Both the position numbers and the translations under genes were made by a program. A stretch of DNA of 60,134 bases from NCBI GenBank assembly GCA_036511675.1, contig DATCBU010000032.1, forward strand, positions 1 through 60,134. Direction: 5' to 3'. The DNA comes from Chersky-840 sp036511675. GTDB lineage: Bacteria > Actinomycetota > Acidimicrobiia > Acidimicrobiales > UBA8190. Under the pieces are notes generated by a model. The model searched no databases. It had not been told where the DNA came from and worked only from the letters and a program-made list of their open reading frames with translations. Below are positions 8,522 through 17,730 of this stretch, piece after piece (position 1 is the stretch's first letter; every line of letters begins with the position of its first letter).

Positions 8522-9559
8522 TCAGCCCAGCCGTACGCCGCGCGGCAGGGTGTGGCGTGGGGTCCGCAAGCGGCGTGTGGCCACACCGAACATGAACACA
8601 CCGAGCAGCACGTCGAAGCCGAGCCCGTAGGGCCACACCAGTCCCCCCCGTTGGCCCGACGCGCCGGGACTCGACAGTCCCGCGGGAGACCGCAGTGACC
8701 GCACGCTGCGACTGATGTCGCCGAGGGGATCGACGTTGTCCTGCGGTTGGTATGGGCAATAGGTCGCCACCGACCCGTCCGAGCTGATGCGGTGGCACGG
8801 GGCGGCGCGCTCGGTGACCACTGGGGCGGCATCGGCCAGGACGACGAACGGGTTCGGGGCCAGGATCCACCACGTCAGATCGGTGCGTTGCACGCTCTCG
8901 GTCTCGGTGCAGCACCCCGCAGGAGCTGATCCGCCGCCGGGCGAGAAATGCACGGGGCGTGTCTGGGTAGACGCCACCGTGGCCAGGCCGAAGGCGATGA
9001 GGGTCCCGATGGTGAGGGCGAAGACCGCCAGATACGAAAGGACGCTGGACGTGGTGCCTCGAGCCAGCAGGGCGGAGAGGCCCAGTGAGACGGCACAGAT
9101 CACTCCCAGCAGGAGCACGACGACGAGGGTGACGATGATCACCCGGAGGACCGGGACGCCCCCTTCGACCATGCACCAGAGGACCAGGGGTGCCGACACC
9201 AGGAGGAAGACGCACGCCGCACCCCACGCCGCGAGCAGCTTGCCGGCCGCGATGTCGAACGCCGACAGGCGCGTGACCTGCAACACCCCCAGGGTGCCGC
9301 GTTCGCGATCGCCGTTCACCGACTGCGCCGTGAGCGCGGGCATCACCAGCAGCGCCAGGGCGAGGAGAAACAGCTGCAGCCCGCCGTACATCACCGTGCC
9401 CACGTCCCCGTGCAGGTTGGTGGCATTGGTGAGCGCCAGTCGGAGCAGCGCTGTGAACCCCACCAGGACGACGAACCACCCGGCCAGCAGCCACCGCCAG
9501 CGTCCGGCCCGGACCCGCACGGTCAGCTCGAGCCGGGCCATGGTCAGGACGCCGTTCAC
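8522..9559 (-). CDS. ABC-2 type transporter permease (exporter pair 1)
   Basis: A 345-residue membrane protein with about six hydrophobic segments, forming the channel for the ATPase encoded just upstream. It contains the early cytoplasmic block NGDRERGTLGVLQVTRLS, typical of ABC-2 permeases, and a long outside loop with a CCTE cysteine pair before the last segment. The GTG start at 9559 overlaps the ATPase stop by four bases (GTGA) and is preceded by GGGGAG, showing translational coupling. The exported substrate is unknown. Confidence 0.85.
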   Translation of the reverse strand: MNGVLTMARLELTVRVRAGRWRWLLAGWFVVLVGFTALLRLALTNATNLHGDVGTVMYGGLQLFLLALALLVMPALTAQSVNGDRERGTLGVLQVTRLSAFDIAAGKLLAAWGAACVFLLVSAPLVLWCMVEGGVPVLRVIIVTLVVVLLLGVICAVSLGLSALLARGTTSSVLSYLAVFALTIGTLIAFGLATVASTQTRPVHFSPGGGSAPAGCCTETESVQRTDLTWWILAPNPFVVLADAAPVVTERAAPCHRISSDGSVATYCPYQPQDNVDPLGDISRSVRSLRSPAGLSSPGASGQRGGLVWPYGLGFDVLLGVFMFGVATRRLRTPRHTLPRGVRLG

Positions 9560-10488
9560 CCTTGCTCCCCCGTGAGCTCGAGGTACGTGGCTTCGAGCGA
9601 GCTGGTGAGTGGCGCGCACGAGACCACGTGCACCCCGTCGCCGACCAGACCGGCGATGAGCCCGGCAGCGGCCTCGTCAGACAGCAGCTCGACGTCCACG
9701 CCAAGGGGCGAGGAGGCGCCGTGGGGGTACCGATTGCGGTCCAGGGCCGCCAGCAACTCCGGTTGGTTCAGGGCGCGCACCCGCCACACCCGGGGGCCCG
9801 AAGTCCGGGAGAGGTCGTCGATGCGACGCTCGCCCACCGTCACGCCCTTGTCGACGAAGACGACCCTGTCGGCCATCTGCTCCAGGTCGGCGAGGACGTG
9901 GCTCGAGACCACCACCGCCGCACCTGCGGCCGCCAACTGGCGCAGCAGGTCGCGCAGCTCCACCCGGCTGTAGGGATCCAGTCCCGCTGCCGGCTCGTCG
10001 AGGAGCAGGACCCGGGGACCGTGCACGAGGGCCCGCACGAATCCCAACCGTTGTTTCTGGCCCCGGGACAACACGTGCACCGGTCGATCGGCGTAGTCCT
10101 GGAGCCGGGAGAGCAGGAGCAGTTCTTCCGCCCGGGGTCGGGACCGTGCCCCGAGGCCGTAGGCCAGGCCCGCGAATCTGAGGTACTCCCGCGTCGTGAG
10201 GTTGTCGTAGACGCCGAACGCATCGGGCACCCAGCCCAACGTGGCCCGCACCGCGTCCGTGGCCAGCACCGGGTCGTGACCGGCGATCCGCACCGTGCCG
10301 GCATCGGGCATGAGCAGTGTGGCCAAAATGAGCAGGAGGGTGGTCTTGCCCGCACCGTTCGGGCCCACGAGCCCGGTGACCTCCCCGGAGCGGGCGGTGA
10401 AGTCGAGCCCCCGGAGGGCTTCGACAGAACCAAAGCGCCGTCGCACGCCCAATGCGACGACGCCATCCTCGTCCGAGGGAGGCCTCAT
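9556..10488 (-). CDS. ABC transporter ATP-binding protein (exporter pair 1)
   Basis: A 310-residue ATPase of the NatA/CcmA type. It has Walker A GPNGAGKT, a signature region LSRGQKQR (a variant of LSGGQ), Walker B VLLLDEPAAGLD and the switch histidine in SSHV. A C-terminal domain of about 90 residues follows, as in drug and polysaccharide exporters. ATG at 10488 is the first start that keeps the normal N-terminus; the frame extends further upstream without support. It is translationally coupled to the permease and divergent from the lipoprotein gene at 10691. Confidence 0.9.
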   Translation of the reverse strand: MRPPSDEDGVVALGVRRRFGSVEALRGLDFTARSGEVTGLVGPNGAGKTTLLLILATLLMPDAGTVRIAGHDPVLATDAVRATLGWVPDAFGVYDNLTTREYLRFAGLAYGLGARSRPRAEELLLLSRLQDYADRPVHVLSRGQKQRLGFVRALVHGPRVLLLDEPAAGLDPYSRVELRDLLRQLAAAGAAVVVSSHVLADLEQMADRVVFVDKGVTVGERRIDDLSRTSGPRVWRVRALNQPELLAALDRNRYPHGASSPLGVDVELLSDEAAAGLIAGLVGDGVHVVSCAPLTSSLEATYLELTGEQG

Positions 10489-10690
10489 GAACAGATCTTC
10501 GATGACCGGGTTCGTGACCAATGGCTCCCGACAACTGTAGGCACCAACGGTTCGTGGGTGCTGAACCCGCACCGGTGTCTGCCTGGTGCATGCCTGGTGC
10601 ATCGGAGAACAGCGGCGAGGGCCTATCCTCGGAGGGAGGCAGTTTCTGAGTCCACTCGCTTCACGGCTGATCGCCTCGGGAGGCAGAGCA

Positions 10691-11443
10691 ATGAACCGGA
10701 ACCTTGGCCGAGCCGCAGCGTTGTGTGGTCGTCGTCGCGCCGGGGTCATGGCGGTGGCGATGGTTCTGGGGAGTTTCGTGCTCACGAGTTGTGGGGTCGT
10801 GAGTGCGGTCAGGAAAGTCGAGCGCGACGTGAGGGGCAACAAGGCCACGATCGACACCTTCACGAACACCATCAAATCGAGCCAAGGGACGACGTTCGAG
10901 GCGACCTACGTGACCACCGGCAGCACTCCCGCCACCGTCGTCTACGCCGTGCAGCCACCGCAAGGCCTGACCTTCGAGGACACTCCGACAGGTGGAAGCA
11001 CGAGCTCGGTGCACATCATCGTGAACGCCTCGGGCGAATACTCCTGTTCGTCCGAGTCGGGGTCGAGCTCGGGCGTGACCTGTCAGAGACTGGGAACTGC
11101 CGACGCAACCGCTCAGAACCAGATCTTCGACTTCTACACTCCGTCCCACTGGACGGCCTTCCTCAAGGACTTCTCGCTGGCGGCGGGTCTCGCCGGTGAC
11201 AAGGTCACCGCGTCGACGATGTCGGTCAACGGCTTTGCCATGCAGTGCGTGGACTTCAACGCCTCGGGCGTCCCCGGCACCAGCACCATCTGCACCACGG
11301 CGCAGGGCATCCTCGGCTACGTCAAGGTCGCCAACGACTCGACCAGCTTCGAGATCAAGAGCTACTCGGCTTCGCCCCCGGCTTCGCTGTTCCAGCTCCC
11401 GCCCGGTGCCACCATCACGTCCACCCCCACGACGACCTCGTAG
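10691..11443 (+). CDS. Lipoprotein of unknown function
   Basis: A 250-residue exported protein. The signal peptide has an arginine-rich start (RAGVM) and a lipobox LTSC with C34 as the lipid-modified residue. The mature part is rich in Ser, Thr and Gly with short beta-strand-like stretches, including two cysteine-containing strands (YSCSS..VTCQ and QCVDF..TICTT) that could form disulfides. It ends in a Thr/Pro/Ser tail. The ATG at 10691 follows GGGAGG. It is divergent from ABC pair 1. I do not recognise the family. Confidence 0.75.
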   Translation: MNRNLGRAAALCGRRRAGVMAVAMVLGSFVLTSCGVVSAVRKVERDVRGNKATIDTFTNTIKSSQGTTFEATYVTTGSTPATVVYAVQPPQGLTFEDTPTGGSTSSVHIIVNASGEYSCSSESGSSSGVTCQRLGTADATAQNQIFDFYTPSHWTAFLKDFSLAAGLAGDKVTASTMSVNGFAMQCVDFNASGVPGTSTICTTAQGILGYVKVANDSTSFEIKSYSASPPASLFQLPPGATITSTPTTTS

Positions 11444-11475
11444 GACAAGGCGCGCCCGCGCCGGCGACGCGCGCC

Positions 11476-12096
11476 TCAGTCGAAACTCGGCTTGCGGTCC
11501 CTGGTCCGCTTGAGCTCGAAGAACCCGTCCGTGGCGGTCACCGCCATCACGCCGTCCCACAACCTCCCGGCTGCCTCTCGGCGCGGAATGGGTGTCACCA
11601 CGGGACCGAAGAACGCGTTGCCCTGGACGCTGATGATGGGTGTGCCGACGTCGAGGCCGACCAGGTCCATGCCGGCCTGGTGTGACGCTTTGATGGCGTC
11701 GTCGAGATCGGTGCCGGTGGCGGCTTCGAGGACCGAGTCCGGGAGGCCCAGTTCGGCCACCGCCTCGGCCACCGCCGCGCTGTCTCGGCGCTGCTGGTCG
11801 TGAAAGCGCGTGCCCAGGGCGGTGTAGATGGGGAGCAGGATGTCGTCACCGCGCTCGGCCGCCGCCGCGGCGCAGACCCGGATGGGGCCCCAGGCCTTCT
11901 CCATGCGATCGAGGTACTCCTCGGTCAGGCCCTTGCCCTCGTGCTGGACCAGGTTCAGATAGGCGAGGGACATCACGTGCCAGCGCGTCGTGACGGCCCT
12001 GACCTTCTCGACCTCGAGTATCCAACGAGACGTGATCCAGGCCCAAGGGCAGAGCGGGTCGAACCAGAAGTCGGCGACCACGCCCTGTTCACTCAC
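11476..12096 (-). CDS. Rv2466c-like DsbA-fold oxidoreductase (mycothiol-dependent nitroreductase family)
   Basis: A 206-residue thioredoxin-fold protein close to Mycobacterium Rv2466c, an oxidoreductase that uses mycothiol. The N-terminus FWFDPLCPWAWITSRW and the C-terminal blocks AFFGPV and FFELKRTR are characteristic. The active site is CPWA rather than the CPWC of Rv2466c: the second cysteine is alanine, so it would work as a one-cysteine enzyme. The start is uncertain: GTG at 12096 gives a family-like N-terminus, and TTG at 12144 would add 16 residues. It is divergent from a related gene at 12243. Confidence 0.85.
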   Translation of the reverse strand: MSEQGVVADFWFDPLCPWAWITSRWILEVEKVRAVTTRWHVMSLAYLNLVQHEGKGLTEEYLDRMEKAWGPIRVCAAAAAERGDDILLPIYTALGTRFHDQQRRDSAAVAEAVAELGLPDSVLEAATGTDLDDAIKASHQAGMDLVGLDVGTPIISVQGNAFFGPVVTPIPRREAAGRLWDGVMAVTATDGFFELKRTRDRKPSFD

Positions 12097-12242
12097 ACTG
12101 AGATCAACACGCCCCTCACCCCGTGTGTTCCCCTTCGCCGCCAATTTCCCCCGGGCCCTTCGATTGCGGCGTGCGTTGTGACCCGACCGGGCACGTCACG
12201 CACCTTCAGCGCCCACTCCGTCATCCCTCCTATCCTGGCACC

Positions 12243-12881
12243 GTGCTCGGTGTCGAAGTGTTCGTCGATCCCAGCTGCCCCTGGGCGTGGATCACGGCCC
12301 TGTGGGTCAAGGAGGTGACGCCACAACGCGACCTGGCGGTGACCTGGCGCTCGTACTGTCTCGAGATCCGCGACGACTACGGCGTGGCCCCCACCGTGCC
12401 CGAGCGCCTCCGCGACGACGCCCTCGCCGGCCACGCTGTCTCCCACCGGATGCTGCGGATCTTCGAGGCGGCGCGGGCCGAGGCGGGCGAGGACGCCGTC
12501 GACGCGCTGTACGCCCAGTGGGGTCGCCGGTTCTTCGACCGGGACCACGTCCGCGGCGACGCCCTGCTGGCGGCGTGCGTGGAGGCGAGTGGGCTCGCCC
12601 CCGAGCTCGTCTCCGCCGCCGAGGACGACGCCTGGGACGCCCCCATCGTCGACGCCATGGACGTCGCCTACGCCTTCGGCGGGCCCAAGACCCAGACGCC
12701 GACGATCGTGGTGAGGGCCGATCCACCGTACGGGTTCAAAGGACCCGTGATGGCGCCGGCACCGACCGGCGACGCCGCCCTACGTCTGTGGGACGCGGTG
12801 CAGGTGATCGCCGGGGAGCCGGGTTTCTTCGAGATCACGCGCCCTCGGGCCAACGTGCCGCGCCCGCCCCGGTCGGGCTGA
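12243..12881 (+). CDS. Second DsbA-fold oxidoreductase, divergent paralog
   Basis: A 212-residue protein of the same fold as its divergent neighbour, with FVDPSCPWAWITALW at the N-terminus, again with a single active-site cysteine (CPWA). The rest is more distant, with a helical insert and the C-terminal block GFKGPVMAP...GFFEITR in place of AFFGPV...FFELKR. The GTG start at 12243 lies 146 bases from the opposite start and lacks a strong ribosome binding site. A role in thiol-dependent reduction is inferred from the family. Confidence 0.8.
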   Translation: MLGVEVFVDPSCPWAWITALWVKEVTPQRDLAVTWRSYCLEIRDDYGVAPTVPERLRDDALAGHAVSHRMLRIFEAARAEAGEDAVDALYAQWGRRFFDRDHVRGDALLAACVEASGLAPELVSAAEDDAWDAPIVDAMDVAYAFGGPKTQTPTIVVRADPPYGFKGPVMAPAPTGDAALRLWDAVQVIAGEPGFFEITRPRANVPRPPRSG

Positions 12882-12914
12882 GCGACGCAGGCTGGCACCG
12901 CCCGACGGAGCGGG

Positions 12915-13661
12915 TCAGCGGTCCACCTGCGACCAGGCGGGATCCGAGGCGCCGAGGGCGCGGGTGACCCCACCCACGGCGGCCGCCACGACGAGGGCGA
13001 TGGCCAGGGGAACCACGATCTGCGCGTGCACGATGCACAGCGCCCCTACCACGGCACCCAGGAACATGGCCACCACGGTGAGGCCGCGCCGGCCTGCCCG
13101 GGCCCCGCTCCGGCCCGCAATGGGGCTGTCGGCGGTGATCCCGGTGATCGTCATCGTGAGCACCGTCGTGGTGAGGTCGGGCACGGCGAGCTTTCGTGCC
13201 GCGGCGTTCTGGATCCCCATGGAGATGCCCAACACGGCGATCAAGCCGTAGCGAGATCCCGTACCCACCGGCGTGCCGCTCACCGCGGCCAGGGCGACCG
13301 ACACCGCCACGAAGAGCGCCTGGATCGTCGTGCAGGCACTCAGCAGGCGCGCCCGGTGGCGCGCCAGCGTGGCGCACACGCGCCCGCCGATGACGGCACC
13401 GAGCCCGAACGAGCACAACGCCGCGATCGAGGCCGGGATCGAGAATCCCCGGGCGCCCACCAGGGCGAAGGCCAAGAAGACGACGTTGCCGGTCATGTTG
13501 GCCACGAACACGTGCCCGAGCACCAGGTAACTGAAGGAGTCGACCAGCCCGGTCACCACGGTCAAAGCGAGGAGCAGCGGCGGCAGGGGGCCGAAGGCAC
13601 TGTCCCGACCTGGGAATACCGTCTCTTTGATCTCGGTCATGAACGTGTGCACGAGCGCCAT
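12915..13661 (-). CDS. DUF1275 (YoaK-type) membrane protein
   Basis: A 248-residue membrane protein with about six hydrophobic segments. The family motifs are visible: VTGLVDSFSYLVLGHVFVAN at the start of the first segment, then TGNVVFLAFAL, and MGIQNAAARKLAVPDLTTT between later segments. The function of DUF1275 proteins is not established; transport has been suggested. The start is ATG at 13661, just after AGGGG; ATG at 13640 is an alternative. It is divergent from ABC pair 2, with 95 bases between. Confidence 0.85.
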   Translation of the reverse strand: MALVHTFMTEIKETVFPGRDSAFGPLPPLLLALTVVTGLVDSFSYLVLGHVFVANMTGNVVFLAFALVGARGFSIPASIAALCSFGLGAVIGGRVCATLARHRARLLSACTTIQALFVAVSVALAAVSGTPVGTGSRYGLIAVLGISMGIQNAAARKLAVPDLTTTVLTMTITGITADSPIAGRSGARAGRRGLTVVAMFLGAVVGALCIVHAQIVVPLAIALVVAAAVGGVTRALGASDPAWSQVDR

Positions 13662-13756
13662 CCCCTGGTGAGGTGCCGAAGGCGTGATCCTGGCGGTGTT
13701 CGGTCATGCTATGGGCTAGCCAAGAGCGATACCGATGGGCAAGTGAAGGAGTCCGC

Positions 13757-14701
13757 GTGGCGGTCGTGTCCGTTGAGCATCTGAGCAAGCGCTACGGCGA
13801 GATCGACGCGGTCAACGATGTGGGCTTCGAGGTACAGCAGGGTGAGGTCTTCGCCCTGCTCGGTCCCAACGGTGCCGGGAAGACGACGACGATCGAGATC
13901 CTCGAGGGATTCCGGAAACGTGACGGCGGCCGGGTCGACGTGCTCGGGTATGACCCCGCCGACACCGGCACCAGCCGGCAACTGCGCGAGCGGCTCGGGG
14001 TGGTGCTCCAGGAGCTGGCCGTCGAGCCCTTCTTGTCGGTCCGCCAGGCCCTCACGCGCAACGCCGGCTATTACCCCCGGCCCCGGTCCGTCGACGAGGT
14101 GCTCGAGCTCGTGGGCCTGGCGGCCAAGGCCAACGCCCGGGTGAAGACCCTGTCGGGTGGCCAGCAGCGGCGACTCGACCTCGGTCTCGGGATCATCGGC
14201 AACCCCGAGCTGCTCGTGCTCGACGAGCCCACGACGGGGTTCGACCCCAACGCTCGGCGCGGCGCCTGGGACCTGGTTCGGTCGATGACCGGTGGGGGCA
14301 CCACGGTGATTCTCACCACCCACTACATGGACGAGGCCGAGGCTCTGGCCGACCGGGTGGCGGTGATCAGCTCCGGTCGGATCATCGCCGAAGGGCCGCC
14401 CGGCACGTTGGGCGGACGCGACGTGGGCGAGGCGACGATCCGCTTCAGGCTTCCCCCCGGGGTCGGCGTCAGCGATCTGCCCGTCCCCGCCACGGTGTCG
14501 GGAAACGGAGCCTTGCAGATCAGGACCGACCACGAGATCGAGGTGCTGGCCACCTTGACGACCTGGGCGCTTCGCCACGAGGTGGACCTGATCGGGCTCA
14601 CGGTGGAGCGGTTGACCCTCGAGGACGTCTATCTGCGGCTCACGGGGTACGAGCCCGACGCCGCCGAAGCCACTGATTCGGTCACGGGACCAGACGCATG
14701 A
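13757..14701 (+). CDS. ABC transporter ATP-binding protein (exporter pair 2)
   Basis: A 314-residue ATPase of the DrrA/NatA type. Walker A is GPNGAGKT, the signature LSGGQQRR, Walker B LLVLDEPTTGFD and the switch histidine is in TTHYMDEAE. The C-terminal extension of about 80 residues is usual for antibiotic-type ABC-2 exporters. The GTG start at 13757 follows GAAGGAG at good spacing. The stop overlaps the permease start by four bases (ATGA). Confidence 0.93.
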   Translation: MAVVSVEHLSKRYGEIDAVNDVGFEVQQGEVFALLGPNGAGKTTTIEILEGFRKRDGGRVDVLGYDPADTGTSRQLRERLGVVLQELAVEPFLSVRQALTRNAGYYPRPRSVDEVLELVGLAAKANARVKTLSGGQQRRLDLGLGIIGNPELLVLDEPTTGFDPNARRGAWDLVRSMTGGGTTVILTTHYMDEAEALADRVAVISSGRIIAEGPPGTLGGRDVGEATIRFRLPPGVGVSDLPVPATVSGNGALQIRTDHEIEVLATLTTWALRHEVDLIGLTVERLTLEDVYLRLTGYEPDAAEATDSVTGPDA

Positions 14702-15573
14702 GCGCCGTGACCGGCACCGAGCCGCCCCCGCGCCCGGTGCTGGGGTCCTTCCGGGGTGTCGACGACCTGCGCCTGGTGGGTCGCCAGGTCTACTACGAGC
14801 AGTTGGGGTTCTGGCTGAACCCCATCGCAGCCGCATTCACCGTCGGCTTCTCCGTTGTCTTCCTCGTGCTCCTGTCTTCGACGGCGGGCTCGTCCCGGAT
14901 CGCCGATCTCAACAACATGCGCCTGGTCGTGTACTACGTGGCGTCCTTCGCGGCCTACGGCATCATGTCGGCGTGCTTCAGCAATCTCAGCATCTCACTG
15001 GTGGTGCGGCGCGAGATGGGACTGCTCAAGCGAGTGCGCCTGTCGCCCCTTCCCACCTGGGTCATGCTGGGGGCGATCTTCGTCAACGCCTTGATCATCT
15101 CTGTTCTCCAGGTGGTCATCCTCTTCCTGATCGGCAGGTTCGGGTTCCACGTGGGGCTTCCCCACAACCTCCTCGCCCTGGTGGTGGCGCTCGTCGCCGG
15201 GGTCATCTGCTTCACCGCCCTGGGGATCGCGGTGAGTACGGTCATCCCCAACCAGGAAGCGGCGGGACCGTTGGTGAGCATCGTGTTCTTCATCCTGCTC
15301 TTTCTGTCCGGGCTCTATTACCCGATCAAGAGCGGCTCCCTCCTGGCCCGGGTCTCGGCCGTCTTCCCGGTGCGGCACATGATCACCGCCACCGACGCTC
15401 CCTACTTCGCCACTGCAGGTGTCCGCGTCTCTCCCTGGGCATGGCACGACATCCAGGTCCTGGCCATCTGGGCCGTGGTGGGCATTGTGGTGTCACTCCG
15501 GCGTTGGAGTTGGGCGCCGCGCCGCAGTGATCCCGGCCGGAGCCTGCGCTCGCCGTTCGCCAGACGCGGCTGA
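14698..15573 (+). CDS. ABC-2 type transporter permease (exporter pair 2)
   Basis: A 291-residue membrane protein with six likely transmembrane segments, partner of the ATPase just upstream. The cytoplasmic loop VVRREMGLLKRVRLSPLP and the late FLSGLYYPI motif are standard for ABC-2 permeases of DrrB type. ATG at 14698 overlaps the ATPase stop (ATGA), so the subunits are translationally coupled. The gene converges on the secreted glycosidase-like gene, with only 7 bases between stops. The substrate is unknown. Confidence 0.92.
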   Translation: MSAVTGTEPPPRPVLGSFRGVDDLRLVGRQVYYEQLGFWLNPIAAAFTVGFSVVFLVLLSSTAGSSRIADLNNMRLVVYYVASFAAYGIMSACFSNLSISLVVRREMGLLKRVRLSPLPTWVMLGAIFVNALIISVLQVVILFLIGRFGFHVGLPHNLLALVVALVAGVICFTALGIAVSTVIPNQEAAGPLVSIVFFILLFLSGLYYPIKSGSLLARVSAVFPVRHMITATDAPYFATAGVRVSPWAWHDIQVLAIWAVVGIVVSLRRWSWAPRRSDPGRSLRSPFARRG

Positions 15574-15580
15574 CGCGACG

Positions 15581-17701
15581 TCACACCGGGTGCGACAGCG
15601 TGACCGTCACCGTGGTGACCCCGGGCGGGCACGTGACGACGCCGGTCTGGTCGTCGACGGTACCGGCATCCGAGGTGGCGATGTTGTCCACGAAGGCGGG
15701 AAGCTCGAACAGCACCGGGCCCGAGGGTGCGTCACCGTCGAGGTGCAACGTCACACTGCCTCCGTGTACGGCGATGGTGAAACCCAGGCGGTGCCCGTCG
15801 GTGGTGGGGAAGTTCGAGACCGCCAGGCTCTGGCCGTCGCGTACCCACGAGTCGGGCACGCCCCGGCCGATGAGCAACGAACCGTCCGAACGCTGCGCGG
15901 CCAGAGAGTCGAGCAGCACCTTGTTGGCATTGGCGATACCCCAGCCATGGGGGGCGGCACCCTGCCCTCCGGCGGGGTGGCTGCCGATCCACGGTGAGGC
16001 TGCCTCGGGCGCGTCGGAGCTTTCCCACCACGAATAGGGACCGCTCTGGGTGTGGTCGATCATGAACTGGTAGCTCAAGATCCCTTGGTCTCGGTAGTTC
16101 TGGCCGGCCAGGCCCCAGCTGCCGTAGCCGGCGTTGTAGCCGGTGGAGTAGTAGTAGGCCACGGGGTAGCCCCCGAAGGTGTTGGCCGGGAGCTCGCCCT
16201 TCAGCCGTCCGAAGCCGTAGGCGTAGGTGGCGTCGATGAGGTCGATGCCCGGTCCCGAGAGCTGCGCGCCGAACAGGGACCCGTCCCAGGCCCAGCGGCC
16301 GAAGAGCAGGGGTGCGGCCCAGTTGGCGTCCTCGGGGTTGTTGCAGCGGTTGGCCGTGTTGGGCTGAACGATCGAACACGGCAGGTAGTCGAGGTGGTAC
16401 CGGTTGATGGTGGCATCGAGGGTGCTGTTGGTCGCCGCCAGCAGGCTGTCGTACTGCTGCGTGGCCCAGGTGGTCTCGGTGACGTCGCCGACTTGCTGGG
16501 CCAGGTAGCGGTAGGCGGCCAGGCCCATGAGCGCTTCGTAGTCGTCGATGCTCCACAGGCCGTTGGTGTCGATGTCGTCGGTGGCGTGCATGATCCCGCC
16601 CGGTCCCGTGCGGGCCGCGGCGATGGCATGGGCCGTGTCCTCGATGCTGGGCTCACTGGCACCGGTGGGCCCCTCGGTCGAGAAGTTGGCGCGCACGAAG
16701 GCCAGGTCGCCCGTCTTGAGCAGGTAGATGGCCCAGGGCCACGAGTACGTCCACTCGCCGTCCTCGTATTGCAGCTGAGCCCCCACCACGCTGCGGGCGT
16801 CGGTCAACAGCGCCTGGGCGTCGGCGAAGTCGCCCTGGGTGAACAGGTTGGCGAGGATCCCCACGACATCGTGGCTGAACTCGGACTGGTACCCGTTGAC
16901 GCCGGTGTTGAGGTGGTCGCCGCTCCGCGCGATCTGGGTGTAGATGAAGCCGCTGCGATAGGCGTCGACCAGCTGGGGGTCGGGCAGTCGGAGCTGGGTG
17001 ATGGTGGCCAATTGCCCGTTCCAGAAGGCCCGCATCTGGGCCAGGTGCTGGTCGAAGGTGCCGGCGCCCGCCAGCGCCCCGTCGGTGGGCCATTGGTAGC
17101 TCCGGCCGAAGCGGTCGACGGCGACGACGTAGTCGTGGTCGACAGTGCCGTGGGCGGGGACCTCGACCGGAGCCGAGGAGAGGGACACGAGCCCCGACGA
17201 GGCTTCGGGGTCGACGCGCACGCCGTGGCTCGTCGGATTGTGCACCGCCACCCGGCTGTAGACGGCCACGAAGGCACGGTCCCCGAGCGACAATTCGTCG
17301 CCGAAGTTGGTGATGGAGATGGCGGCCCCGAAGCGGTGGAAGGACGTCGTCAACGCCGGCAAGTAGCCGTCGAGATTCGTCCACGTCGTCTTGGAGTCGT
17401 CGTAGACGCCGTACCCATAGGTCCGGTGCCGGGCACCTTGGACATAGAAGCTGCCTCCCAGGCACGCCACCACGCCCTCGTCGTTCCCCTCCCATCCGAT
17501 GGCGGCCGCATCGCCGTAGGTGCCCTGGATGGCGTCGTTGACGCCGGGGGCACAGGTGTAGGGCCGGCCCAGGGGCGTCGTCGGTCCGGCGGTCGCCGCC
17601 GTGCTGTGATGTGCGGCCCGGGCCGGCGTGGCCCCGGAGCAGGCACCGGCCAGGATCGAGATCGCGGCCGCGCCCAGCGCCGGTCCCGCCCGTCGTCGCA
17701 C
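15581..17701 (-). CDS. Secreted six-hairpin glycosidase-like protein
   Basis: A 706-residue exported protein. It starts with a signal peptide (GPALGAAAISILAGAC), and C21 could be a lipid-modified cysteine although the lipobox (AGAC) is imperfect. The middle contains (alpha/alpha) repeat features of the six-hairpin glycosidases: GDHLNTGVNGYQSEFSHD, WTYSWPWAIYLL, NGLWSIDDYEALMGLAAYRY and WAAPLLFGRWAWDG. The C-terminus is a beta domain. A role in cutting a polysaccharide is likely; substrate and exact GH family I cannot assign. GTG at 17701 is chosen to give the signal peptide; the frame runs further upstream over the permease as a shadow. It is the last gene of the MFS-MerR-ABC operon. Confidence 0.75.
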   Translation of the reverse strand: MRRRAGPALGAAAISILAGACSGATPARAAHHSTAATAGPTTPLGRPYTCAPGVNDAIQGTYGDAAAIGWEGNDEGVVACLGGSFYVQGARHRTYGYGVYDDSKTTWTNLDGYLPALTTSFHRFGAAISITNFGDELSLGDRAFVAVYSRVAVHNPTSHGVRVDPEASSGLVSLSSAPVEVPAHGTVDHDYVVAVDRFGRSYQWPTDGALAGAGTFDQHLAQMRAFWNGQLATITQLRLPDPQLVDAYRSGFIYTQIARSGDHLNTGVNGYQSEFSHDVVGILANLFTQGDFADAQALLTDARSVVGAQLQYEDGEWTYSWPWAIYLLKTGDLAFVRANFSTEGPTGASEPSIEDTAHAIAAARTGPGGIMHATDDIDTNGLWSIDDYEALMGLAAYRYLAQQVGDVTETTWATQQYDSLLAATNSTLDATINRYHLDYLPCSIVQPNTANRCNNPEDANWAAPLLFGRWAWDGSLFGAQLSGPGIDLIDATYAYGFGRLKGELPANTFGGYPVAYYYSTGYNAGYGSWGLAGQNYRDQGILSYQFMIDHTQSGPYSWWESSDAPEAASPWIGSHPAGGQGAAPHGWGIANANKVLLDSLAAQRSDGSLLIGRGVPDSWVRDGQSLAVSNFPTTDGHRLGFTIAVHGGSVTLHLDGDAPSGPVLFELPAFVDNIATSDAGTVDDQTGVVTCPPGVTTVTVTLSHPV

Positions 17702-17730
17702 GCGTCTGGCCCGCTGCCCGACGAGAACGC

